A stretch of DNA of 64,000 bases, taken from positions 52,086,454-52,150,453 of the forward strand of contig JAPWDM010000005.1 of assembly GCA_035578155.1 (NCBI GenBank), read 5' to 3'. The position numbers were made by a program, and so were the translations under genes. This document shows, piece after piece, positions 11,883 to 24,671 of the stretch. The notes beneath the pieces are model-generated. The model saw only the letters and a list, made by a program, of their open reading frames with translations. It had not been told where the DNA came from and searched no databases. How positions within the stretch are numbered: the first letter of the stretch is position 1; each line of letters opens with the position of its first letter. The stretch is from Brachynemurus nebulosus (Eukaryota > Arthropoda > Insecta > Neuroptera > Myrmeleontidae).

Positions 11883-13313
11883 TAAGGATGGGCGATGTTG
11901 GTAAAAAACATTGATATCGGACTATCGATTTTTTTAATTTTTCGATTTTCGAATTTAACCGATTGCTGACATCGATGTTGAAAACGAGCGCGAAAATTTG
12001 AAAAAGTTATATTATTTAACTTCTTGGCTATTGATTTTTTAAATTTTTTTACATCAATGAGTATAGGTACTTTTGCCCAGCATACTGGACAAAGATTTAA
12101 ACCAGCGTTTATTTTAATTAAAATTTTTAATCTTACATCTTTAAATAAGCGTAATTTATAGTAATTTTAAAAAATTTTGGGGGGGGGGCAGGTCTACCCA
12201 CACTATCAATTTCCCATTGTGTGTCCTTAAGGCTTAAAGACTAGAGACTACTGTACATAAATAATTCTTTTTTCATTTCAGGGGGCTTCGCGCCCAGTAT
12301 CTCGTGGGGGACTCCACCCCTCATTAAACAAACGATAATAAAATTTATTTTATTAGCATACATCAATAACAATTTCTTGAATTTGAAAATAAAGTAATTA
12401 ATTTTTGAAACATATAAAAATATTTATCAAATTTTATGGTGTACGAATACGAATGTGGTGTTGGATATGTTGATACAAATTGCATGCATAACATTTTTCT
12501 TAGAAATTTTTTTTTTTAAAAACTATTAATGAAATTTTTTAACTTATATAGTAAGTAGAAGATCCAAATATTAATATTATAAACAAAAAAGTTCAAATTT
12601 GTGGGAAATTATGGGAATCGATTTGATTAAAATTTAGTCATATGAGTAAATATGCTGCTGTACGAATACGAGTGTGGCTGACTGTATACTTCACAAAAAT
12701 TTTTAAATTTCGTTTTTTTATTATAAAAAATAAACCGCTAATCCGAATTTGCTGAAAACTTTATCCTTCAATCTTTCAATTACGCATCTAATGACATGTT
12801 GATTTCATCATTTGTTCTCGAGATATGCGAGACGAAAAAAAATTCACGAACGAACGAACGAACTAACGAACGCACACACAGACATCACGCTAAAAACGAT
12901 GTATTCGGATTCTAGTGACCTTGAAACGTGGTGATATGTCCAAATTAGCGATTCGTAAAATTGGACCCATTACAATAACTTCCAGTGGGAAGTTAATAAT
13001 ATTAAGTTTTTAATTATTTTTTAATTAAAAAAATCTTGTTAACATAAACTAGATTTGATGTACAATATATTGTTGTACAATAATTCTAAATTTTCAATTT
13101 ATTCTGTATTTAAATAATTAAAATAATTTGATTTTAATAATGAAATTTACTGTAAAAAAAAATTAATTTACTTCCGGCTCAACGATGTCGATGATTCAGT
13201 AAATTCCATCGGCCATCGATGTTTCGACTTTGAAAAAAAATCGACCAGAAACATCAATGTTTCTTCAAAAAAACATCGATAGTCGAAACCTCTATTACTA
13301 TCGCCCATCCCTA
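11883..13313. mobile_element. hAT-like element, non-autonomous
   Basis: The left end TAAGGATGGGCGATGTTGG and the complement of the right end, TAGGGATGGGCGATAGTAAT, are inverted copies. Both continue into ATCGATGTTT/ACATCGAT-rich subterminal repeats. AGCACAA lies on both sides (11872-11878 and 13314-13320) and may be what remains of an 8-bp target duplication, but four extra bases on the left spoil the fit. Inside are a G-run at 12179-12188, two diverged copies of TGTACGAATACGARTGTGG (about 12438 and 12659) and a GAAC simple repeat (about 12843-12870). No transposase was found. Confidence 0.65.
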
Positions 13314-14178
13314 AGCACAACTCAACGTACCACGTTCAGTTGTTAAAATTGCAACGCTTGCTTACATGTTGTTACATCTGTATTATAAAATGTACACTAA
13401 ACCGACTATACTTATAAATACTATAAACTACCTGGAAATATATGTATTTATACACTCTAAGAAAAAAGGGTCAAAAACGTGTAAAATAACTTAAATTTAG
13501 AGCAAAATTACTCCTCGCTCTGAAAATATGCACTATTATTTGTGTAATATGAAAAAATTGGTGTATTTTTATATAATTTGTGTATAATTACTGTTTTTTT
13601 TTAATATTACACAAATAAAGGTGTAACTTTGGATTTTTACAACATTTTTGGTTTATTTTTACACCACTAAATAGCAAAACCCATGCGCGCGCATATGAGT
13701 TTATGTATTTTAATATTATCTGTTACTGAATTGCTGTATTATTTATACGTACCTACATAAGTAATACTCTTAAAGGTTAAAAGTTATGTTTTCAAATTAG
13801 CTGAATTAAACAAAAGTATTTTTTGATAAGATATATAGTTAATATGATTATAACGTGTGTGATAAATTAATCTTTAAATATGCTACAAAAACAGTGTTAT
13901 AGTGGTGTACTGGTGTTTTGTTTTTATATACATTGTGCAAATGGCTTCTGGAATAATGTGCAAAGAATACTGTAATATAAATTTGTTTGTTTCCAAAATG
14001 CTGTCCTGATGATACATTTAAAATATTTCAGGTAAGTTAATTTTTTTAATTTTGCTTCATACAAATAGTTATGTAATTTGATAAAAGTTTATTTTACAAT
14101 TTGACTAATAATTTATTTTGGGGGGTTGTCAATTTCTGTGAAAATTAAAACATTATCTACAATTCAGATATCTTTTAA

Positions 14179-14414
14179 CACACTGACAGGGGGTAATAAT
14201 GTCACAATAGATCGTTCTGAAGTTAGACTATCGTATGTAAGGTTTTTATTAGGTTTCGTTATTTTAGGTTAGGTTATGTAATTTTCGGTATCGATAATTT
14301 TCGATAAGGAAAACTATAATATCCATTAAAAAACAAACCTAATAAAGACCTTACATATGATAGTCAAACTTCAGAACCACTTATTGTGACATTATTTTAC
14401 CCACTATCAGTGTG
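14179..14414. mobile_element. TTAA-flanked MITE (piggyBac-type), nested
   Basis: TTAA at 14175-14178 and 14415-14418 brackets an element that begins CACACTGACAGGGGGTAA and ends with the near-complement CAGTGTG. The arms are about 80 bp and include GTTCTGAAGTT and ATGTAAGG...TTATTAGGTTT in inverted order. At 236 bp it is a typical non-autonomous MITE. It sits within the 3.7-kb element. Confidence 0.85.
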
Positions 14415-14639
14415 TTAATAGCAAAAATTAGTGTATATAAACTAGTATGTAATTTAAGAGAGTGACTCACCACCTCTCCAATGTTGCTCAAACTCAATTT
14501 TGAATTCGAGAATTTCATTTCTACGTTATTCTAATTGTCTTAAGCTATTTTCCATGAAGAACTCCTTGAAATACCCAAATTGTACGACTATTCGACAGAG
14601 TCACCCTCTAGTTAACTACCCCTAGACTTAATATTAGGG

Positions 14640-15070
14640 CATTGAGCAAAAACAGGTCAATTAGATTTTTTGACGTAGATTTCAAATCTGTAAACAAAAT
14701 TTTTATATTGTTTATTTTTCACCCCCTTTTTGCAAAATTAACCCCCAAATTTTAACCCCCCAACCACCCCTGTTGATGTAATATGAACAAATTGCATATC
14801 AATAGATAGCTCTTTAAAAAAGAGCAATATCGCCAATTTAAACTTTTTCTCTATCTCTTACTGTTTTCGAGATATTTGAAAAATTAAATTTTTACCCCAA
14901 TTTTTGGAGGGCGATTTCACCCCTTCAAACCGTTTTTCCGCAGATAAAAAAAAATACGTGTCCCTTAGTTTTTAGTGTTCTACAATATATTTAAGTTTCA
15001 TCGAAATCGATAGGTCCGGCCTCGGGACCTTTACTTGTTAGTGCGTGTCAAGAACACGCACTTAACGAAT
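14640..15070 (+). repeat. Dispersed repeat ending in a GTGCGTGT hairpin
   Basis: Runs of CCCCC and TTTT (for example AACCCCCAAATTTTAACCCC near 14740) lead to GGTCCGGCCTCGGGACC (15014-15030) and then the hairpin GTGCGTGTCAAGAACACGCA at 15041, followed by AACGAA and a T-run. The same hairpin with the AACGAATTTT tail appears at 42040. This resembles the 3' end of a mobile element, but the class is not clear. Confidence 0.5.
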
Positions 15071-15270
15071 TTTTTTTTTTTTTTTTGCTTTACAGTAATA
15101 TCAATTCATAACAGGTTTAAACTGAAACGACGCGACGTATGGAAATCGAGTTTTTTAAGTAATAATAACAATGGTAATAATAATAATGGAATTTAACGTT
15201 CGTTTTTTAGACAATGGTATGTAACGGCCGTCACTCACATCATTATTTCTCAACTTTTTCATGATGATAT

Positions 15271-16217
15271 GGGCGGCGAACAAGAAAAGCGGTATAAAGA
15301 TTTGGCAGGTGTCTGTTTGCAACCATCTTCTTAAGGACGATGTCGATATTCATCTGGAATTACGATGCGAAATAGCAGAAAACTTTCACCAGCATATAAC
15401 CGGTTACGGAATTCAAACCCTCAGTCTACCAGTTCGGAAGTGCCAGTGCCTAAGCACGCCGGGTTACTTTGCTGGTGAGTTTTTTAATCAAAAATTTAAT
15501 ATCTGTACATTCATTAAAATAACCTAAAAGTAATTGTGTAGCAAAAACGAAATTTTCTTAATTTTAAATTGCTGTGAAATAGTTATTGAAAAAAGAAAAA
15601 ATAAATAAGCAAAAATGGTTATAAAATTAAGTAACCCTTATTTTCTGATTTGTTTAGAAATCGAAATTGGTGAAGACATCTGTGAAACCGTAGCATACAT
15701 TTTCCCTGAAGTTCTAGTAATTGCAAGAGTCAGCAGAATATTGGGCGGAGGACAGGAAAAGCGGTATAAGGATTTGGTAGGTGTCTGTTTGCAACCATCT
15801 TTTTAAGGACGATGTCGATATTCATCTGGAATTGCGATGGGAAATAGCAGAAAACTTTCACCAGCATATAACCGGTAACGGAATTCAAACCCTCAGTCTA
15901 CCAGTTCGGAAGTGCCAGTGCCTAAGCACGCCGGGTTACTTTGCTGGTGAGTTTTTTAATCGAAAATCTAATATCTGTAAATTCATTAAAATAACCTAGA
16001 AGTAATTGTGTAGCAAAAACGAAATTTTCTTAATTTTAAATTGCTGTGAAATAGTTATTAAAAAAAGAAAAAAATAATAATCAAAAATGGTTATAAAATT
16101 AAGTAACCCTTATTTTCTGATTTGTTTAGAAACTGGAATTGGTGAAGACATCTATGAAAGCACAGCATGCATTTTCTGCGAAGTTCTAAGAATGGCAAGA
16201 GTCAGCAGAATATAGTT
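15271..16217 (+). repeat. 472-bp tandem duplication of an exon-like block
   Basis: GGGCGG...GAAAAGCGGTATAA at 15271 recurs at 15743, and the whole unit repeats with about 95% identity by eye. A third partial unit ends at 16217. In each unit an acceptor-like TTGTTTAG precedes the conserved block (15657 and 16129), and the block ends CTTTGCTG followed by a donor-like GTGAG (15475 and 15947). One frame reads GEDICETVAYIFPEVLVIAR and then stops at 15806. A second frame reads on as DDVDIHLELR, AENFHQHITG and PVRKCQCLSTPGYFAG. I do not recognise this protein. It may be an eroded duplicated exon of a transposon gene or of a non-coding transcript. Confidence 0.6.
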
Positions 16218-16746
16218 TTTCTTATATTTAAGTATTGTTTAGTTAATTTTCTTAAACTATATTTTTGATATGATGTAACTACAATTTTAATCCATAAGTT
16301 TTTAATATTGTCATTGTAATCTAATTACAATTAAATTTTTTATAAGATATTGCTTAAATAATTGTGTCTGCAAAACGTAAGCATTGTAAAAAAAAAAGTC
16401 ATATCTCAAAATTTTGACCAGTTTAATTGGCAGTTACACTGCAAAATAAAGATTACCTATGTTCATGAAAGCAAGTAAACGTTCATAATAAAACTTTCAT
16501 ATTCTTACTTTTTTGGAGTGTTTATTTTAAAATTTACCAAAAAAATTATTATTTTATTATACGACACACTTATATAGAAATTTAGACATAATAAGCAAAA
16601 TATTTAACATCTCGAATCTTTTTGTATATAATTCCAAATTATTCTATACGTCATATTATTATAAATATTTATGTAAAAAAACCATCAATAATCTTTTTTG
16701 ACTCGTTATTTTCAATTAAGTTGAATCAGTTTATTCTTTTCAGCAC

Positions 16747-16803
16747 AATTGAATCACTCATACTGATTCAGTTGAATTGAATCAGAATGAGTGATTCAGT
16801 TGG
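16747..16803. repeat. Palindrome built on GATTCA units
   Basis: AATTGAATCACTCAT at the left is mirrored by ATGAGTGATTCAGTT at the right, around a centre GATTCAGTTGAATTGAATC. It lies inside the 3.7-kb element, just before its right subterminal repeat cluster. Confidence 0.7.
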
Positions 16804-16844
16804 ATTAATATTACACTTTTCTGGGTGTAAACATTACTATATAA

Positions 16845-17105
16845 GTGTGTAAAATTACATTTTCAGGTGTACAGGCGTGGTTTAAAAATACATTAATATG
16901 ATGTAATTTTACGTTTAACTGCGCACTATTGCGAACTGAATGTGTAAAATTACATCTTGTTGTGTAGTTAATACACAAATAAAACGTAATCTATTACACA
17001 CCTGGACCGTAATTTTACGTACGACATGTGTAAAATTACACATATGAGTGAGTAATAATTACACCATGATGGTGTATTTTTCACCTTCGTACATTACGGT
17101 TTGTA
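16845..17105. repeat. Subterminal array of TGTAAAATTACA-type motifs
   Basis: At least six copies in both orientations of TGTAAAATTACA or GTAATTTTACG occur in 260 bp, next to the right end of the 3.7-kb element. Such arrays are usually transposase-binding sites in hAT, P or Harbinger-type elements. That function is inferred. Confidence 0.65.
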
Positions 17106-17294
17106 ATGTTACTGTCATTATAGAAGGCATTTAATTGCCTCCTATAATAGTAGTAAAACGGTACATTTTTTTCTTAGAGTGTAGTATAAATACATTCATT
17201 CATATATGTACATAAAGATACAAATATCTGTATTTAATACGTTTGTACATTATGGGATATAAAAGTGCGGAACAAGTGAGGAAATTCCCATTGA

Positions 17295-17690
17295 TATTAT
17301 AGAAGTTTTTGGCTTTTGCAGCCACTATCACAGCCACTATCATGCTAAGACTTGAGTCGCAGGGACTGTGATAGAAATTTTAGTTTTAGTCATATAAATA
17401 CGTATAGATATAATTATGAGTCTGCTCGATAACTCTGGAAGTCATAAATCCTTGGATGAGGTCTTTAACCGGACGTGCCCGATATCCGGAACTTCGAGTT
17501 TTGAATTTTGGGAATAATATTTTTTTTTTAATTGTTTTTTGTACCATAACAAAAAGAGAAAAAATTACATATGACACCTTTCGAAGTCATTATTCTATGT
17601 AAGCGAATTTTCAAGAAAAGTAACTTTTAAAATCGGAAATTCACTGTGTTATACAGGATGCTGCGACAGGGGTATTTTGTTACTTTATCC
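17295..17690 (-). repeat. Dispersed repeat family A, copy 1 (minus strand)
   Basis: Read on the minus strand it contains CCCCTGTCGCAGCATCCTGT, then ATAACACAGTGAATTTCCG, a T-rich stretch, GTCCGG and finally CATGATAGTGGCTGTGATAG. The same landmarks in the same order occur at 29755, 31437 and 33175. No coding capacity is seen. The class is unknown. Confidence 0.65.
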
Positions 17691-18565
17691 AACAATTTTT
17701 ATTTTTAATGGACGTAGTACTTATCGACGGTATTGTTAACAAAAAATAGTTTTCGAATAAAAGTTATGCGAAATTTAATTTTTTCCCGTTGGATGCACCG
17801 TTACTCGGGCTTGGACTCCAGGACTCGGTTTAAAATAGAAAATGGTTTTGTTGGACATACCTATATAAAAAAGAAAATGTCATAAAAATAATTCATAAGG
17901 CAAAAAATCTAATAACACACAATTCATCTGAGTTTTATTTGAAACAATCTGCAATGACTGATTTAAAATCAGCTCTAAAGAGCTATGTGCCAAAATGAAG
18001 CATCCAATACCTTAAACACATCCAATCATGATCCAGATTGGATATATTTGTTCTAAATATACTGACCGATGTTGTACATACAAATATTTTAACGTAATAA
18101 TATCTTTCGTAAGTATATTTTTTCGTTATTAAATACACCTTTAAAATATTTGAATATATGTATATTAATGTGGCGTATATGATCTCGCAGTTTAACTGTT
18201 CTGATTTTAATTTGAAAAACACTGTTTCATATAAAAAAACGTATGCAATTTAATACAAAGTATTCAAGTACATGTACATACTTATTATCATAGAAGAACT
18301 ACTTTTAAAATAACCGTTAGAACAAAATTAGATATATCTTAAAACGCAAAAATATTTTGCTAAATAATACTACAGTGTAAGACTGGTTGCTTCTATTACA
18401 AATGTTAAATAGAATCGGCGCAAAAAATGGTCACTCCACAGTTTTTCTCTGCGAAGAAGAAGAAAACTTAGTAAAATGAACAATACATTTTGGCAAAAAT
18501 ATAAAATTTCCCTGTTAATATAAATCAGTTGTTAGACAATGTCCAACTACTAATTGTAAGTAATA
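17691..18565. other. AT-rich DNA, nothing assigned
   Basis: No inverted ends or coding motif recognised. The 79-codon minus frame at 17983-18222 has no domain. Confidence 0.4.
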
Positions 18566-19391
18566 GGGTACTTGACTGCAATTGAGAAATGATTCTAAAT
18601 GCTTTGTTCTTATGTATAAATTAGTTAATTTTTGTTAAATTTTTAAAAATCTTCAAAAAACCCATTGTTCAATTTTAAATGAACAAATTGGCGGGAAAAA
18701 CGATTTGGCGTAGTGACGTATGCAATGACGTCACGATTTAACTGAAACAGATGTCGCTTTCATTCATATCAACACTTGTCAACACGGTTTCAAATTTGTA
18801 CATAATATTCAGCAGTCATCATGCTCAGTTTTAGTGGTATTTACAACTTTCTACTTTGTTATCTTCTTCATTTATCATCATCGTAAGATTTTCATGAAGC
18901 CCTACAAGTATTAAATGCACTTTAAGAAAACGTAACTTTAAAATTGTAGCAAAAAATAAAAGCATTTTTAACATAATATTTAAAACAAGTTGATAAGGAT
19001 ATTTTACGTATTAAGTGACGATGTATTCCTTCCATCAATCTTTTTTGAGTGCAAATTTAATTGCAAACCAAAAAGTTCAAAATAAATTACAAAGAAAAAC
19101 AACTTCTCTTGGTCAATTAGAATTGTAAAAATGTCACAATGAAAATGCAATTTGTCATAGACAAACCGTAACTAGAGTAATAAGATCTGCTATTAAAACA
19201 TGACGTCATTTTCAAATATCACTGCGTTTTTAACCATTTAAATGAAGGCTAAAAATTTATAATTTTCGAAATCGAATTTTTAAGTAACTAAAGAATATTT
19301 TTATTTGTCACTACTAAAACTGAATATATTTAAGGACAATACATAAAATTATTCAACATTTAAAACAAATTTTGAATACAGTCAAGTACCG
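18566..19391. mobile_element. TA-flanked MITE with GGTACTTGACTG ends
   Basis: The left end GGGTACTTGACTGCAATTGA is matched by the complement of the right end TTGAATACAGTCAAGTACCG, with TA on both sides (18564-18565 and 19392-19393). The interior has several ATGACGTCA-like blocks (about 18727 and 19201). A 21-codon leader-like frame from 18820 ends at a GTAAG, but inside a transposon I would not call it a gene. Probably Tc1/mariner/pogo-type. Confidence 0.7.
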
Positions 19392-19605
19392 TATTTAAAA
19401 ATCGAAACAAGAGAGCATTTTTTAATAAAACTTTATTTTTAAATTTTTTCTTTTGACTTACATGCGCAACGGCTCAATCATATGCCTCGTTTTTGATAAA
19501 ATATTAGAAATTATTTTGATTGCAGTAGGATCGAACTGTGTTATAAATCGTAGAACCGTTGTAAATTAATTATGAGGTAAAACAATGGGTCTGATGATGT
19601 ATTTT

Positions 19606-19672
19606 CCCCAGTTGGATTCGAACTCATGACTTACCAGACAGGAATTAGCTTACCATTATACCAGTTGAAGAC
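19606..19672 (-). repeat. tRNA-like SINE or tRNA pseudogene remnant
   Basis: On the minus strand ACTGGTATAATGGTAAGC resembles a D arm/A box and GAGTTCGAATCC is a near-perfect B box. CTGTCTGGTAAG between them is like the anticodon arm of a tRNA-Thr(GGU). The anticodon and T stems do not pair, so this is not a working tRNA. It is most likely the head of a tRNA-derived SINE. Confidence 0.6.
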
Positions 19673-20022
19673 TAGCCGAGCAGCTCAGTCGTTTCAAATT
19701 ACGTAACCCTTTTCTTCAGAATAACGGATATTGGGTGCCTCACCCGACGGATACTGGAGTATCATTAATTTTTGACTGGATATTTCTTATAAAAATATTC
19801 AAATAAATGAAAATATTCTTAAAAGATCATAAAATTATTTTCTGTTTTAGCTTTACTGTTTGTTATTTCGCATAATTAGAAAAGTAAAACTCTAATTTAA
19901 AGCACTCTTCATGTCTTAAGCTGACAGCTACTGATGATTTTACCTTATAATTAAAATGGAAATAACATTATTGGAAGCTTAGCAAGCACCAAGCAAAGGG
20001 TAAGTATAGCCGAATAAGTATA

Positions 20023-20889
<867 letters not shown>

Positions 20890-21990
20890 TCTCGTCTTTC
20901 GATCTTTTGAATTACAAACACGTCATCGATGCTTTTCTTTTAAAGTTACGAAAAGTATGATAAAACGAAAATAAGTCATAAACCACATTTCCACTGTTAA
21001 CAGTTTTTTATCTCACGTCAGCATGGAAACAACATTCCTTTGCTTATAGAATCATCGTATCTGGTAATACTCTCATTATGGACATAGGCACCCTGATGGT
21101 ACACTTCCCTGTAATTGAGCATGAACTGGTGTATCACAAATTGCAATTCTTGGAAGCAATTCATTTACAATTCAGTAAAATGATTTCGAGACATTTTTAA
21201 AAACTTGATTTCCTATCTACTCTTTCCACCTTGTCGCTAAGTTAATTTCATTTGAGTCTATAGTCTAATAAATTTTTAACAACAAATTCTCGCGTAGCAA
21301 ATAGTTCACATTCTTATTCTGAATTGTATGCGTATAAAAAAAAAATCATGACTTTTAATTTTCATGGGAACTTGATTTTGAAAATATTTACAAATACAAA
21401 CATTATTTTTTCCTGTACATCAACACATTTCTAAGAACGTATCATTTTTTCACGGAAACGTACAAATATGCGTACATGGTATCATATCACTTTATATTAT
21501 TTCCATATTATCTATATATTGTATTTTTATTATTGGTATCATTTTTTTTTTATTTATTTAAACAATTTTTTTTTATTTTATTAAACAATAATAAAATTTA
21601 TCAACAGCTATGAATATGTTTTCATTTTAATTAGTGTCGAACAAAGCAGAAAAAAAATAATTAATACTAAAAACATTTTTAAGTTTTTTTTTTTAATCAT
21701 AAATTTTTAATAAAATAGAAATCAGTTTGTTTTCCGTTAAAAAATGTTGTTGTTTTTTTTTTTGACGCCATTTCTCTTTCTAATTAATAGTAAATATAAT
21801 TTCATTTTAAATTAGCTTAATAAACTGAGTCGCCAAAACGGATGTTAAAACATGAAAACAATCCTAGAGTGATTTTCAAATTAATTAAAAAAATATATTT
21901 AACTTTTGAACTACATAAATACATAACATATACATTTATTGAAATTAGTAGCAATCATTAAATGTTTAATATTTGCTGAATTAAACAAAT
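20890..21990. other. AT-rich DNA, nothing assigned
   Basis: Only AT-rich filler with T- and A-runs. No repeat ends or genes recognised. Confidence 0.45.
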
Positions 21991-22018
21991 ATTTGCTTAA
22001 TAAATTTATTAAGCAAAT
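21991..22018. repeat. Perfect 28-bp palindrome
   Basis: ATTTGCTTAATAAA is followed directly by its exact complement with no loop. It is AT-rich, so function is doubtful. Confidence 0.9.
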
Positions 22019-23693
22019 AAACAAAATTGTAAACAATAAAGACGCAAAATATTTATTTGGACAGTAAATGAATTCTAGGTGAGTAAACTGAATATTATCT
22101 CATAAAGTGGGAATGTTGTTTCAAATTTAATTTTTAAATACTAATTTTTTTTACTAAAATAAATAATAAGTTTCATTCTCAAGGTCGGATTTACCCTAAG
22201 TGCCGTCCGTGAAAAATTATATTTTTTTAAAAATTTTCCCTAATTAAATAGGTCTAGGGATAATTTGATTTTTACTATTTTTAAAAAATAAAAAGCTTAA
22301 GAAATAAAAAACGTTAAATTTTTTTTTCAAACAGCTTCCATTTTTAGATATTTTGTTTTTTTCTCGTTGTATTTCCTACCGTAATGACAACCTTTCTAAA
22401 CCAGAATCTTTAAAATAATGTCAACCAACGCATCATTTTTTGTTTTTCTATGACCATATTTAAATCACTAATTTTCATTTTTTAATGAAATATTTTTGTA
22501 TGTTATTTAAAATATCAGTGAAGAGATGATAATAAAATAATATTAATATTTTTCTATATTAAGCCATAAAAAAGCCGCAATCATCACTTTCTAGACTAAG
22601 ATACTCCCTTAACTGCATTTTAAGAAAGTATTTTTAAAAAATTATTATCTCATAAACTACACGTCAGAAATGGTTCAAATTTTAATATTTTGTATATTAA
22701 AACTAAAAGATTAAGTATAGGTACTTATCCAGAACTTTTCATTAATCATCTTTAGAATGCTCTAATGCGCTAATAACTACATTAAAAAGCAAAGTTGCTG
22801 TTGTCATATAAACAAATACAAATATTAATCTAATTAAATATGTTTTTCTTCTAACATCAGCAAAAATTTATTGCATACAAATAATTAATTAATATTAATT
22901 ACAATTCCTATACAGAAGAATAATAATCTATTTATACAATTTGTACTTTTTTATATCTTGTATTTTTTAAATTGTATTAAATCTATTGTGTTCAAATACC
23001 TTTCAGTTACATCAGTAATTAAAAATGCTCTAACATATATATTATATTTTATTGTTTAAATAAAATAATATGTATAAAAAAAGCGTAAAATGCTTATTTT
23101 AATTTTTATAAAGAAATCATTAAGAATATTAATTAAAATTGAATCAACAAAAATTAATATGAGTATAATTAAAGTCACACGTTAACACCTTTCCAATCAG
23201 TAATTCCAAAAGTTAACAAACAAAATAAAAGATTTTTAAGACGTTATTTAATTTTGTACAAATAAAAACACATTTCCAAACGGAAATATGTACTCATTAA
23301 TTCTACATAAACAAGGCATAAATTTTATTTATATTAATATTTTCTAAAATTAATTAACTAAAAATTTATTCGGAATACAATTAATTAACGAGCTCTTGCA
23401 GTTTGTTTTTTAAATAAATTGAAAAAAATTATTTTTGTTGATAAAAGGTAAATTAAAAATTATATTTCTAACAATAATAATAATTAATAAAAAAAATATA
23501 ATAGTTATGTACTTCCTTTACTAATTACATTTAAATGTATATAACGCATAGGTACTTTCATATGGTGTCCTACCAATCGTCGCCACTGACAATCGCCACC
23601 AGTTTTCGTAACTAACAAATGTTTCCACCGTTGTAGAGAGTAACTTTTTCTAAACTTATAAATCTACACTTATAGCAGGTTATAGCAGGTATA
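22019..23693. other. AT-rich DNA, nothing assigned
   Basis: Very low GC. A GGTCGGATTTACCCTAAGTG patch near 22182 stands out and could be an isolated transposon end, but no partner was found. Confidence 0.45.
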
Positions 23694-24671
23694 CAGCACC
23701 TCACAAGAGTGTTTAGACAAAAATTTCTTTAAAGAAACTTAACAATTTTATTTAATTTTTTACAAGATCTTTTGTAAAAAAGAAAATAGAAATGAGGGAA
23801 ATAAATTCTTCAAAATCTGTACTACAAAATCATATCTACTAATTAAAATCACATCAAATATTATAACTCTGTTAAAAAAAATAAAATTAAATTAAAATAT
23901 GTATTATAGCACTCACAAAAGTCTTTAGACAGAACAGTAAACAAAAAATTACAAGTTCGGAACATAGGATAATAACTATTTTTGATATTTCGTTACACAT
24001 CCCTTTGCTTTAATTATTGCTTGCAAGCGATTGGGTATTGATGCGATTCACTTTGTTGTAAAATCCGGACTATTTTATTGATCAATTTAATGCTTTAATT
24101 AAATCGTGTTTATTAGAAATATTAAGTTTTCTTATTTGAACACCTAGATATTGGCAATAGTGTTCGATAGGGTTTACATCTAGTCACTGTGGAGGTGTAT
24201 GAAGTAAATGAGGCACGTAATACAAGAAATACTGCTTCACTACAATGCCGAATGTTTAGAGTCATTGTCCTGTTGACAAATTATCATAGTTTTTGGAAAG
24301 CTTTCGGATAAATTTAATTTTCTGGTGCTTGCAGGCTAGTTCTTTTTAAAGTCTTCCGATAAACATATTTATCCTTAATTTGATCCAAAAAATGTAAATT
24401 TCCAACAACTATACACTCCTACCCCATGGTAGACGTATGATCGTGTTTGACACTGTGCAGCAAATTTTGTTTTCAAATGGTTTTAAGGCCTCGGATGCAG
24501 TTTGAGTTGCAGTCGATGCAGTTTTTAATTAGTATGATATTGTAGTACCTACAGATTTTGAAGAATTTCCCTTATTTCTATTTTATCTTGTATAAAAGAT
24601 CTCGTAAAAAATTAAATAAAATTTTTAAGTTTCTTTAAAGAAACTTTTGTCTAAACACTTGTGAGATACTG
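23694..24671. mobile_element. Decayed Tc1-type transposon
   Basis: The ends are inverted copies of about 140 bp: CAGCACCTCACAAGAGTGTT plus TAGACA on the left, and the complement of CAGTATCTCACAAGTGTTTA on the right. TA lies on both sides (23692-23693 and 24672-24673). A second copy of the terminal motif, CACTCACAAAAGTCTTTAGA, lies 215 bp inside the left end, like the IR/DR arrangement of some Tc1 elements. The interior carries minus-strand transposase remains. Confidence 0.85.
23976..24436 (-). pseudogene. Tc1-family transposase, C-terminal remnant
   Basis: Minus-strand frames give QQDNDSKHSA (family form close to QQDNDPKHT), then after frame breaks DVNPIEHYCQYLGVQIRK and NISNKHDLIKALN, and finally NRLQAIIKAKGCVTKYQK followed by a stop at 23976. 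The order matches the catalytic-domain end of Tc1 transposases (HTA region, DLNPIE box, C-terminal RLQAVI..KG..TKY). Several stops and frameshifts separate the blocks, and the DNA-binding N-terminus is absent, so it cannot encode an active enzyme. Confidence 0.85.

Larger units (their letters stand above)
13453..17181. mobile_element. 3.7-kb DNA transposon-like element with CACTCTAAGAAAAAA ends
   Basis: CACTCTAAGAAAAAA at the left and its exact complement at the right are both flanked by TA (13451-13452 and 17182-17183). Just inside both ends are clusters of GTGTAAAATTACAC-type motifs: sparse at 13475-13640, dense at 16845-17105. The interior holds a nested TTAA MITE, another dispersed repeat and a tandem exon-like block. 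No transposase domain could be read, so the superfamily is unknown. The TA target is also compatible with chance in such AT-rich DNA. Confidence 0.6.

Noticed and set aside
14215..14290. TTAGG words resembling insect telomere repeats
   Set aside because: Only two adjacent TTAGG units, inside a TTAA MITE arm and its centre, not an array.
18820..18885. Short signal-peptide-like frame ending at GTAAG
   Set aside because: Only 21 codons, located inside a TA-flanked MITE, with no downstream exon identified.
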